Positions 1-7,939 of a stretch of 21,545 nucleotides of DNA are shown here, piece by piece (position 1 is the first letter of the stretch; each line of letters opens with the position of its first letter). Origin of the DNA: a virus. The stretch is taken from positions 1 through 21,545 of IMG/VR virus record IMGVR_UViG_3300049893_001700; one strand, 5' to 3'. The position numbers and the translations under genes were made by a program. The notes beneath the pieces were generated by a model. The model saw only the letters and a program-made list of their open reading frames with translations. It was not told where the DNA came from and ran no database searches.

Positions 1-445
1 ATGTAAAGGACACTGCTTGGTTTGATTGTGAGGTAAGGGCGTTATGTGAACCAAAGATACCCTGCGTTCCACTATTGAAAGAGATACCGTTACTGTTGGT
101 GAACGAGAGGGTTTGGAATGCTACAGAACCAGAGGTGAACGATACTGCCTGATTGGATTGTGTACTTAATCCGTTATGTGAGGCTGTCATCGTTCCATTA
201 TTGGAAAGGCCAAATGTAATCCCATTAGAATTAGCAAACTCTATAGTACCCGTATTTTGGGTATAGGTTCCTGATCCCTTTATAGCTGCACCACCTCCAG
301 CTCCAGGAGGAGCAACACTGAGTGAGATACCATTGCTAAATATGGTTCCTGTTATGTTTGTCCCCGTTACTCCACCTGTTGCATTAACAAAATCGGTTCC
401 CCGATTCGAGGCCATTGCTGTGGTTAGATGAGTTACTGATGCCAT
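1..445 (-). CDS. Repeat-containing tail fibre / adhesin, N-terminal part (runs off the window)
   Basis: An open frame starts at the ATG at 443-445, 3 nt after the stop of the preceding fibre gene, and runs off the left edge; 148 codons are visible and the C-terminus is missing. The visible protein is low in charge and rich in Ser, Thr, Asn and Gly. A unit of about 44-45 residues repeats: NSNGITF...SHNGLSTQSNQAVSFT (residues 72-104) and NSNGISF...SHNALTSQSNQAVSFT (117-148). A glycine patch (PPGAGGG) lies near residue 47. Repeats of this kind are common in long fibres and adhesins of environmental phages. Its position after the coiled-coil fibre gene suggests it is the distal, host-contacting fibre. 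No Shine-Dalgarno is visible upstream. The fibre role is inferred from repeats and context. Confidence 0.7.
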   Translation of the reverse strand, partial: MASVTHLTTAMASNRGTDFVNATGGVTGTNITGTIFSNGISLSVAPPGAGGGAAIKGSGTYTQNTGTIEFANSNGITFGLSNNGTMTASHNGLSTQSNQAVSFTSGSVAFQTLSFTNSNGISFNSGTQGIFGSHNALTSQSNQAVSFT

Positions 446-448
446 ATT

Positions 449-1456
449 TTATAGTGAAGTAGCTATGAGTTCTCCAGAATTGCTGATGGTGATTCGCCAC
501 CGAGTCGAGTCTGGAGACTTGAGTATCACCCCGTAGGTCGTATCGGTGATTTCAATATCTTTTGAATGGTTGTGTTGACCGTACCATGTTGCATTTGCGG
601 TATTGGCCATACCCATTATACCAATGTCGGTGCCATTATCTGATTCAAAGAGTATACCGTCTGTTGCATCCCCCGCGAGTGAGTGGATGTGGAGTCGATC
701 AGTTAGTTTGTCGTAGGTAAAGTGGGAGTCAGACCCAAATACTCCTCCATCATTAAATTGAATTTCGGTGGTGTTCCCAGCAGGAGTTCCTCCTATAGAA
801 GAGGAAGAACGCACTTCATCTATCTGTGCTTGAAGTCCCATAGCCAACTTACGGAAGTCAGGCATCCCGAGGGTGTCTATGTTTTCTTTGAAGCGTTCAC
901 TGAACTCTGAACGTATCTGGTCGAGGAGTTCTTTTGGGTCAAAGGCTTCTGGGATCTCTAGGGTATCAAGTTTATCATGGAGGTACCCTATCTCTGCATA
1001 TACAGGATTAAGGTCTGTCTCCTTGTTGATAGTCTGGATGACAGTCTCTTTGACAATCGTAGGTTTCTCTATAGTGGTACGTTCAACAATGTTGTTCTGA
1101 ATGACAGGGGCCTTCACGACAGACTCTGCAATTATTTTCGCTTTAGAGAGGATGTCTTCTTCGTTTGGTACAATGAGCGCATCAACACGATTAGACACGT
1201 CCTGAGCGATTGTAGACGCTTCTGAGACCTGTTTTTCTACGTCCACCTTCTTAGCAGGGGCAACAAGCTCCTTAGCTTGACGATATTCCTCCAAGGTGAA
1301 ACCTAACCTCTCCAGAGTCTTGAGTCGAACGAGGTCACGTACCCTGATGTACTCTTCACTGAATATATCAATACCCTCAACAATAGCCTCCTTTTCAAGC
1401 TCGGAATAGATTTCCTTTAATAGTCTTCCTACTTTTTTAAATTCAGCGGATGTCAT
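449..1456 (-). CDS. Tail fibre protein with N-terminal coiled coil
   Basis: 335 aa. The first ~200 residues are charged and helical with heptad-like stretches (a Glu/Lys-rich start, then a region of repeated Val/Ile-Thr-Lys-Glu around 105-150), consistent with a trimeric coiled-coil shaft. Near residue 222 it changes to a Gly/Ser/Thr-rich beta-type region opening with GGTPAGNTTEIQFNDGG, then FTYDKLTDRLHI, a sequence style often seen in phage tail-fibre and collar proteins before a beta-rich tip. The ATG overlaps the stop of the upstream internal-protein gene by 4 nt (ATGA), so translation is probably coupled; no Shine-Dalgarno is seen. The next gene starts 3 nt after its stop. It is probably a fibre attached to the tail; the receptor is unknown. 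Confidence 0.72.
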   Translation of the reverse strand: MTSAEFKKVGRLLKEIYSELEKEAIVEGIDIFSEEYIRVRDLVRLKTLERLGFTLEEYRQAKELVAPAKKVDVEKQVSEASTIAQDVSNRVDALIVPNEEDILSKAKIIAESVVKAPVIQNNIVERTTIEKPTIVKETVIQTINKETDLNPVYAEIGYLHDKLDTLEIPEAFDPKELLDQIRSEFSERFKENIDTLGMPDFRKLAMGLQAQIDEVRSSSSIGGTPAGNTTEIQFNDGGVFGSDSHFTYDKLTDRLHIHSLAGDATDGILFESDNGTDIGIMGMANTANATWYGQHNHSKDIEITDTTYGVILKSPDSTRWRITISNSGELIATSL

Positions 1457-3123
1457 TTTGGAGTGCTTGTGTTAAACCCAACAGTGTTAAGGCCTGTCAG
1501 AATAAGAAGAAGAAGTAAATCTGCATCTTTTGAATTTTCAAAAGTTTTCATAGTACTGTCTAAAGACATAGGCATTGTAAGCCTTTTCAATGTACTAAGT
1601 AGGGTTGGCTTGTTTCCATCAAAATCTTTACCTTGTAGATAATCAAGTGCTGCTCCAAATGGGGGTGAAAGTTTACCTTCTGCAAACTGACCAAGTGCTG
1701 ATGCGCGAGAGAGTGCGCCAAACTTCCCTGAATCAAGGTCTATATATTTTCCTTTTTGGGTACGCATATCACCCGTTATAAGTCGTGTAGCCAATACGAC
1801 AAAACTTCCCATTTTTCCAGATATGTCTACCCAAGAATCACCAACCTTAATCTTTCCAAAGTTTGTGCTTGTTGGGTCTTCTTCTGTTTCAAAGCCGAGT
1901 GCATTTGCTGTTGCCAACACTGTTGCAACAGAAGCAACAACTTTTAAAAGATTCTGTGCAGCAACTTTTTTAACAAATGGAGTTGCCTTGGGGTCCATCA
2001 GGTGAGATGTTAAGAAATGGATATTAGAAAGTGCAAATCGTGGAGAGAAAAAAGCAACATTGATGGTATTACCTACTGCTTCCCATTTACCCAGTCCAGC
2101 ACGACCAGACAATACGTTTGCTAGTGACCCAATACCTTCGAGTGTCTCGGCATCAGTAATGTCCAGACCAGCTTTCTTTGCTTTCTCAATATACAAATCG
2201 AACATTACAGCACGAGATCTGAGTGCAAAATTTTGAAAAGCATGATCTGACGCAGAGAAAAGTCTTCCAATACCTGGAATACGACTAGGAATAGCTGTCG
2301 GGTATACTTCTTCATTGCCAATACCTGTAGCAAGTTTTGCTTTTGCGTCTAACCCATTACGAGCGTTTTTCCGAGAGTATACCCATGCTTTAGTTGGTAG
2401 AACAGCATCTTCATTACGAAGAGAAGCGGGGATTCCTTTAAGAACTTCTTTAATGATACCAATAGTTTTTACTGGATTAGTTAGAAGCATCTTTGCCCCT
2501 TGAATACCAATAAAGGAGAGATCCCCTGTCGCTGTCATGGATTTTGTTGCTCCTAATGCATCCTTGATAAGTCCAGCCTTATCATTCTTCATTCGTTCTA
2601 CAAACGGGGAAACATTCTCAAGCTTTAGGTCTTCCATATACTTCTTGAAGAGGGCGAGTGAGGTGCCGTATTCAAGGACGACAGGAGATCCATTTGGTGC
2701 GTTTTCTGGGATGGCCGCTTTCTTTGTTGCCACATCACCTGCAAGCTCCACGAGAGTTGCTGCTTCCTGTGGTGTCACATTTACCCCAAGCTTCTTTTCC
2801 ACAAGGTCTTCAAGAAACATATCCATCTCATCTGGGGTAAGCAGTTCAGCATTTTTCTCTATCTTTGTGAGAGTATCTCGAAGAGCTGGACTTTTTTCTC
2901 CAAGGACTTCTTTTGCCCAATTTATCATTGCCTGTTCTTGGTTCTTCAAGAGTAGTTTTTGTTCAAATGCTGTATTAACTTTTTTTGCATTTTCAGCACC
3001 AAGAAATGAGAAAGCTTCACGCCTCTCCGCGCTTGTCATCTCAGATAACTTTGAAGGTGTTAATTCTCCTGAAGAAAATTTACTTCTAAGAATGTCTGCT
3101 GCAAATTTAGGAAGACAAAACAT
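1453..3123 (-). CDS. Probable internal virion / DNA-ejection protein with hydrophobic C-terminal half
   Basis: 556 aa. The first ~150 residues are helical and charged. The second half (from about 330) is rich in Gly, Ala, Val and Leu, with a conserved-looking block GKWEAVGNTINVAFFSPRF and several hydrophobic stretches (around VVASVATVLATANAL, and LLLLLILTGLNTVGF near the C-terminus). This resembles domains found in phage 'large polyvalent' and internal proteins that may insert into the host membrane. It is the last of three large proteins lying between the tail adhesin and the fibres, where podoviruses often encode ejected core proteins. The ATG follows the upstream stop by 1 nt (TAG-T-ATG). 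No enzymatic motif is seen. The role is inferred from composition and position. Confidence 0.55.
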   Translation of the reverse strand: MFCLPKFAADILRSKFSSGELTPSKLSEMTSAERREAFSFLGAENAKKVNTAFEQKLLLKNQEQAMINWAKEVLGEKSPALRDTLTKIEKNAELLTPDEMDMFLEDLVEKKLGVNVTPQEAATLVELAGDVATKKAAIPENAPNGSPVVLEYGTSLALFKKYMEDLKLENVSPFVERMKNDKAGLIKDALGATKSMTATGDLSFIGIQGAKMLLTNPVKTIGIIKEVLKGIPASLRNEDAVLPTKAWVYSRKNARNGLDAKAKLATGIGNEEVYPTAIPSRIPGIGRLFSASDHAFQNFALRSRAVMFDLYIEKAKKAGLDITDAETLEGIGSLANVLSGRAGLGKWEAVGNTINVAFFSPRFALSNIHFLTSHLMDPKATPFVKKVAAQNLLKVVASVATVLATANALGFETEEDPTSTNFGKIKVGDSWVDISGKMGSFVVLATRLITGDMRTQKGKYIDLDSGKFGALSRASALGQFAEGKLSPPFGAALDYLQGKDFDGNKPTLLSTLKRLTMPMSLDSTMKTFENSKDADLLLLLILTGLNTVGFNTSTPK

Positions 3124-3124
3124 A

Positions 3125-4732
3125 CTAACATTCTAAACTTTTAACAAAATCATTCCATGTCTCCTTGCTGATAGGTTCTCGTTTTAATTTGGGCTTGAGT
3201 TTTCTAACTTCTTTCTTAACATCTACATTTTTTGCTTCAGCTTTAAGTTCGCGTACTCTTCGCATAGCTTCAATTGGGTCAGCATCAGTCTTTACCATTT
3301 CATCAAATGATTTAAGGCTCTGGGCAATATCTGAAGCTGGTGCAATGCGAGAAAGACGATTCCCGAGTTCGTAGTCCTTTTCTCTGATAGATTTTTGTTT
3401 GAGTTCTTTCCACACTGAACCAGGCTTGATGTCATTAGGAAATCGTTCTCCTCTACCAAGCATTTGTTCAGCACGTACAGGGTCAGCTTTGACAAACTCT
3501 TCTGCACTTTTTAGGTTCTCCATCATATTCATCCGTTCTTGAAATGGTACCTCTGCGTTTAGAGTCATTCCCTTTTGAGCTGCGTCTCGTTGAAGTTTGA
3601 GTGCTGTTTCAGATTGAAACTGGGTGTACCCTGGGGACTGATTTGTTTCAGTTTTAATACCAGCTTCTTTCTCAATGATTCTATTCGCAATTTCTTCACG
3701 CGCTATGAATCTAGTTTCACTACGTGGACCAGTACTTAAAGAAATCCCTTGTGGTTTTTGTACATTTGATGCCACAGGTTCTCGTACTGGTTCATATACA
3801 AAATCACCCTTAACAGAACGAGTCGTTGGTTCTATTTGGATCACCTTTTCGTTAGTCTTTGCTTTACTTCCAAATTCAATAACAGGCAAGCTGTCAGCTG
3901 GTGGGTAGTACTCACCTGCCTTATTTTCAATAGGAACTTTACCGATAGGATTGTTGGCGTTTATAACGCGAATATTACCTGTTCGTTTTGTTGTTCCAAA
4001 GGTGGTTGATTCTCCAGTAGACTGTACTGGTACGGTACGAGTTGGATCAACTTTTTTCATTGAGTCTAGAAGGATAGTACTTCGATCCCTGATACCCTTG
4101 TATGTAGCACCTGTTGCTTTACCTGCAATTGCCATACCTACCAAGGAAGCCAACTCGCTCACTACAGGGTCAAGTCGTACCTTTAGATCATCATCTAATG
4201 ATGATCCATAAAGGGCATCCAGAGCGACGCTTGATGCTCCTGTACCTGCAGCTTCAAATATTTTATTAAATCCATCAGCAAAATGTCCAACAACAGGAAC
4301 AGGGGTAAGAGTGTTTATAAGTGAGGAGACCCCAGCAAAAGCTGAATTAACTATTCCAACACCTGCACCCACGGTCTTCACTCCAGCGTTGACAAGAAAA
4401 CGATCTTTGTAATTGGGTTCTGTATACGCATCCATCATCTCATTAAGACGTCGAGAGGTGTCGTCTATTGTGGAACTCCAAGTCTCCCAACCCCTTTTTG
4501 CAGGTTCGTCGGAACCAAAAGCCAACTTCCACCCTTTTGGTGTTGAGGGTTTTTTAAGAACATCTAACGCAGCAAATCCTGCTTTCCCTATAGAATATAG
4601 AGGTTGTACGACTGCTTTTTGAAATAAAGAAGTTTTAGGTTTTGAATTTCCAGCTAATTCAATCTGATATTGCGAATAAACCGAGGACTCGGATGTTTTT
4701 CGTTCCTTGAGATAAGAGTCATATACACTCAT
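3125..4732 (-). CDS. Probable internal virion / ejection protein
   Basis: 535 aa, not recognised as a named family. An N-terminal charged segment is followed by a Gly/Ala/Val-rich hydrophobic region at about residues 115-205 (for example VKTVGAGVGIVNSAFAGV and VVGHFADGFNKIF) that could associate with a membrane. A Pro/Thr-rich linker covers ~225-330, and the C-terminal third is helical and strongly basic (AEAKNVDVKKEVRKLKPKLK). A membrane-active part plus a basic tail fits a protein packaged with DNA and injected. Start and stop are tightly linked to the neighbours: 3 nt after the upstream stop, 1 nt before the next ATG. No Shine-Dalgarno is present. A structural role outside the core cannot be excluded. 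Confidence 0.5.
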   Translation of the reverse strand: MSVYDSYLKERKTSESSVYSQYQIELAGNSKPKTSLFQKAVVQPLYSIGKAGFAALDVLKKPSTPKGWKLAFGSDEPAKRGWETWSSTIDDTSRRLNEMMDAYTEPNYKDRFLVNAGVKTVGAGVGIVNSAFAGVSSLINTLTPVPVVGHFADGFNKIFEAAGTGASSVALDALYGSSLDDDLKVRLDPVVSELASLVGMAIAGKATGATYKGIRDRSTILLDSMKKVDPTRTVPVQSTGESTTFGTTKRTGNIRVINANNPIGKVPIENKAGEYYPPADSLPVIEFGSKAKTNEKVIQIEPTTRSVKGDFVYEPVREPVASNVQKPQGISLSTGPRSETRFIAREEIANRIIEKEAGIKTETNQSPGYTQFQSETALKLQRDAAQKGMTLNAEVPFQERMNMMENLKSAEEFVKADPVRAEQMLGRGERFPNDIKPGSVWKELKQKSIREKDYELGNRLSRIAPASDIAQSLKSFDEMVKTDADPIEAMRRVRELKAEAKNVDVKKEVRKLKPKLKREPISKETWNDFVKSLEC

Positions 4733-4735
4733 ATA

Positions 4736-6301
4736 TTATTCAGATGCAGCCTTAGCTATTGCCCAGTCTCTAAAGTCGGGATCAGTCTTATATTTCTCAA
4801 TGTCACTAGCAGTAGCACCTGAGCTGTAAAGGTAGGTAAGTCCTGCTGAGTAGTTTGTGTCAGTCACCGTATTGCCAGTATCTTTGGAGCCTGTACCAGG
4901 ACCAGCGACTCGCATACGAAGTTCATTAAAGGTGCTGTCGAGATTAGCTCGACTAGTTTGAGATCCCTTAGACATAGCCGCAACGTATGGATTTGCTTCA
5001 TCAGTAGAACTCATCGCCCAAATAGCATCACGAATGTCTGCTTGTTCAGCTGTAGTGTAATCAGTGAGTGCTGCCTGCCCATTAAGAACCATAGCGGCAC
5101 GACGTTTTGATTCAGTAGAACCTACTCCTGTTGTTTTAGCAATTGCACCAATCTTTCGGGAGGCTTCTTCAAATGAATCCGTGATCTTTAATCCAGCTGT
5201 AGGGTACTTCATCATATACTCACCTATGAGAGTTTTCTGAGCAACGTTTTCTTCATGTTCTTGCTGTGCAATAGCCATCTGATTCTTGAATGCATCAGCG
5301 TAGATACTCTGTGTTCTCTCAAAATTGTCTTGATTGATATTGTAAAAAGTAGTGAACATGTCCATCTTAAACTTGGTGTCAGCGGTAGCTGCATCAATGG
5401 CATCATTCACATAGGAACGAGCTTCAGCAAAGTTACCCTGTTGTGCCTGAAGGGTTGCTGCCTTAGATGAAATGTTTGCAGAGATTTCGTTGAGTTTAGG
5501 TGCAGCGTTTCTTTCAATCTGAGCAGTCTGATTGTTGATGAAGTTCATTGAACCCATCTTGTCATTAGTCTGAGCAATCTGCTGGTCACGTGCAGCAACA
5601 ATAGCTGCGTAGTCATTATTGAGAGACTCGATTTCTTTTATACCTGCTTCCTGCTTTGCAAAGTATTTTTGTACGTCCATACCAGTGTCCTGCCATGCTT
5701 GATCACGAGCTTCAGTTGGAGAGGTAAGATTCTCACCGTTCTTACCAAGGATCTTATCCATGAACGTTTGCTGTTGCTTTTGGTTTTCCTTTTCACGTGC
5801 AAGAAGTGCTTCACTCTGCTTCTGTTGCAATTCAGCAAGTCGTTGATTTTCAATACTGAGTCCAGCTATACCTGCTATAGCATTAGTTGGGTCAACAACA
5901 TCTGGCATAATGTCAGGCACTTGTGTAGCACTGAGGCGGGTGATCTGATCAGCTGAGAGAGGAGCTTCTGGTTTCTTGAGGAGTTCAGTTTGGAAATTAG
6001 ATCCAGCAAAAGGTGTTGCTCCCTGTGCAGTAGTCTGAGCGTTCATTGCCTGTGCTCTTGCTACGGTAGTAGCTACAGATTCCTTTGGAGCAGAAGATGA
6101 ATTTGTCTTTGATGGAGTAGAGGGTTTATACGCAGACCCAAGCATAGCCTTTGCACGAGCAACAGTCTGTGCAACTGTTTCTTTTCCACTAGAAGAAGAT
6201 GACGATGATGAAGAAGACTTTGCTTTATCTTTAGCATTCTTTTTAGCAATAGCAACACTGACCCGCTGTTGCATCTTTGATTTCGTTTTAGACGTAGCCA
6301 T
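4736..6301 (-). CDS. Helical Ala/Gln/Ser-rich protein, probable internal virion protein
   Basis: 521 aa. A basic, Lys-rich N-terminus is followed by a run of ten serines (about 29-38). Two imperfect repeats come next, KETVAQTVARAKAM and KESVATTVARAQAM. The middle (about 150-370) is long, Gln/Ala/Glu-rich and predicted by eye to be coiled coil. No signal peptide, membrane segment or catalytic motif is seen. It is the first gene after an extended -10 promoter at 6312-6317, whose -10 lies only about 10 nt before the ATG, so its mRNA is nearly leaderless. Together with the next two genes it forms a three-gene block of large helical proteins, as in podoviral internal core and ejection modules. Function is inferred from position and composition only. 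Confidence 0.5.
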   Translation of the reverse strand: MATSKTKSKMQQRVSVAIAKKNAKDKAKSSSSSSSSSSGKETVAQTVARAKAMLGSAYKPSTPSKTNSSSAPKESVATTVARAQAMNAQTTAQGATPFAGSNFQTELLKKPEAPLSADQITRLSATQVPDIMPDVVDPTNAIAGIAGLSIENQRLAELQQKQSEALLAREKENQKQQQTFMDKILGKNGENLTSPTEARDQAWQDTGMDVQKYFAKQEAGIKEIESLNNDYAAIVAARDQQIAQTNDKMGSMNFINNQTAQIERNAAPKLNEISANISSKAATLQAQQGNFAEARSYVNDAIDAATADTKFKMDMFTTFYNINQDNFERTQSIYADAFKNQMAIAQQEHEENVAQKTLIGEYMMKYPTAGLKITDSFEEASRKIGAIAKTTGVGSTESKRRAAMVLNGQAALTDYTTAEQADIRDAIWAMSSTDEANPYVAAMSKGSQTSRANLDSTFNELRMRVAGPGTGSKDTGNTVTDTNYSAGLTYLYSSGATASDIEKYKTDPDFRDWAIAKAASE

Positions 6302-6311
6302 ATATTGGATA

Positions 6312-6335
6312 ATTATATCATGCGGTATTACGCAA
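6312..6335 (-). promoter_or_regulatory. Extended -10 promoter for the internal-protein genes
   Basis: On the minus strand the gap after the glycine-rich gene contains GCATGATATAATT. TATAAT lies at 6312-6317 with the extended -10 TG one base upstream. A weak -35-like TTGCG lies 12-13 nt further upstream, at the 3' end of the adhesin gene. Only 10 nt separate TATAAT from the ATG at 6301, so any transcript would carry almost no leader. Confidence 0.5.
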
Positions 6336-7938
6336 GAAGTCTTCCGACTATTGATTTACCTCTACGTCCATTCTGTCCATTAGTTCCATTACGTGCATCG
6401 CCATCAGTACCATAACTCAATCCTCTTGTTCCCCCAGTACCACCATCACCTCCTTGTGTCTGTACATCAATACCATTGTCAGTGAATGTGCCCGTACAAA
6501 GCATGTACACATCAGCACCATCTGAACCATTACCACCATTACCACCTACACCTCCTGTTGAATTTGTAGATGAATCTCCATCACCACCGTTTCCACCAGC
6601 ACCACCATCCGCACCAAACGCTTTTACGGTTCCATCAAGTGTCATATTTCCACCAACATAAAGGAATAGTGGGATAACACCGTTAAGTCCACTACCACCA
6701 ACACCTCCTGCACCGCCATCGTCTCCAGAACCAACACCAGCAGTTCCTCCATTACCTCCAGCACCACCTACGAGACCCCCAGTTCCACCATTACCCCCCG
6801 CCCCTGGAGCACCCGATCCACTACTGTTACCTCCATTACCTCCTGCACCTCCATTCCCCGTTCTTCCATTACCTCCAGCACCACCGTTACCAGCAGAGTT
6901 GGCAGCTCCACCTGCACCTCCTGCACCACCATTTACATACCCATGTCCTCCATTACCACCTACGCCACTAGTATCTCCAGTTCCCCCATTACCACCAGCT
7001 CCACCATTACCACCACTTGTACCACTATCTCCACCATTGCCACCATTACCACCCGCATTGCTTTCATTTGCTCCTGCACCTCCGTTTCCACCGTTACCTG
7101 TACCTGTTCCTGCACCACCACCACCTCCGTCACCACCGTTTGTACCTAGACCAGCCCCACCAGCTCCTCCTGCACCACCGTTTACACCACTGGCATTAGA
7201 ACCAGCTGAACCAGAAGTACCTCCAGATGAAGCACCTCCACCTCCTCCACCTCCTCCTGTAACTCCTGTTGTACCTACGACTCCTGGATCGCCATTACCA
7301 CCTGAGCCTGTTCCTCCTGCACCTCCTGTACCCGCACCAGCTCCTGTTCCTGATCCACCATTACCTCCATTTCCACCAGTATAAGGAGAATCACCTCCAG
7401 TACCACCATCTTGAAGCGCATCATTTTGATAACCAGAACCACCTTCTACAGTGTAGACACCGACTACAGAACCAACTCGTGTAGTAGACGCAAAACGCAA
7501 GTCTATGATGCCTGTGGCATGCATTGAAAAATCACCATCACAGATTATGGTTGCTGGTCCGTTACCTGTAAAAGAAAGAACACCTGCTGCACCTATGCTT
7601 ATTGAGTCATAGTGGTAAATAGTTCCAGGTGTCACATCAAGAATGGTAGAACCAGTGACATTGAGCACGCCCAAACTAACAGGGATCGGACCAGCTGATG
7701 TTAAAGGAATACCATAGATTTCCAGTCCTGTTGCCTGAATTAGACCATTGGAATTAAATCTCCATCCTGTTTGACTCTTAATGAAGTTAGACGACTGGAG
7801 TGGTTTACCGATTGCGGATATACCAGAACCGCGTTGTGCGAGTGGGTCAGTTATCTCAACAGTTTCATCCCACATCTTAGGCTCACTCACAGGTGGAGCT
7901 GCATCCTGTACGTCTGGGTTAGTTACGTAATTGTCCAT
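6328..7938 (-). CDS. Glycine-rich tail adhesin with probable polyglycine-II domain
   Basis: 536 aa from the ATG at 7936-7938, which follows the upstream stop by 1 nt (TAA-C-ATG). A longer frame opens at a TTG at 7959, but this lies inside the previous gene and is less likely. The first ~170 residues look like an ordinary beta-rich attachment domain. From about residue 175 to 415 the protein is almost wholly GGxGG, GGNGG and GGAGG motifs with Ala, Asn, Ser and Thr. A shorter hydrophobic beta segment (VIPLFLYVGG) and a second glycine-rich stretch follow, ending NGQNGRRGKSIVGRLLA. Such Gly/Asn tracts form packed polyglycine-II helices in known phage receptor-binding adhesins. I infer a tail-tip adhesin and possible glycosylation target. 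The antisense proline-rich frames over this region are composition artefacts. Confidence 0.68.
   Translation of the reverse strand: MDNYVTNPDVQDAAPPVSEPKMWDETVEITDPLAQRGSGISAIGKPLQSSNFIKSQTGWRFNSNGLIQATGLEIYGIPLTSAGPIPVSLGVLNVTGSTILDVTPGTIYHYDSISIGAAGVLSFTGNGPATIICDGDFSMHATGIIDLRFASTTRVGSVVGVYTVEGGSGYQNDALQDGGTGGDSPYTGGNGGNGGSGTGAGAGTGGAGGTGSGGNGDPGVVGTTGVTGGGGGGGGASSGGTSGSAGSNASGVNGGAGGAGGAGLGTNGGDGGGGGAGTGTGNGGNGGAGANESNAGGNGGNGGDSGTSGGNGGAGGNGGTGDTSGVGGNGGHGYVNGGAGGAGGAANSAGNGGAGGNGRTGNGGAGGNGGNSSGSGAPGAGGNGGTGGLVGGAGGNGGTAGVGSGDDGGAGGVGGSGLNGVIPLFLYVGGNMTLDGTVKAFGADGGAGGNGGDGDSSTNSTGGVGGNGGNGSDGADVYMLCTGTFTDNGIDVQTQGGDGGTGGTRGLSYGTDGDARNGTNGQNGRRGKSIVGRLLA
6691..7410 (-). repeat. Low-complexity GGN-codon repeat tract in the adhesin gene
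   Basis: About 720 bp of degenerate tandem units of roughly 9-18 bp encode GGxGG motifs; on the plus strand this reads as CCACC/CCATTACC-type repeats. Codons vary from unit to unit, which points to an old, selected protein repeat rather than recent slippage. The tract creates long open antisense frames that should not be taken as genes. Confidence 0.85.
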
Positions 7939-7939
7939 G

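Noticed and set aside
2537-3136. Plus-strand 199-aa frame
   Set aside because: It lies wholly opposite a continuous minus-strand gene, is Ser/Phe-rich in the way antisense frames of helical proteins are, and has no motif.
6899-7384. Plus-strand 161-aa proline-rich frame and overlapping His/Ser/Thr-rich plus-strand frames
   Set aside because: They are the antisense of the GGN-repeat tract in the adhesin gene; composition explains their openness and all neighbours are on the minus strand.
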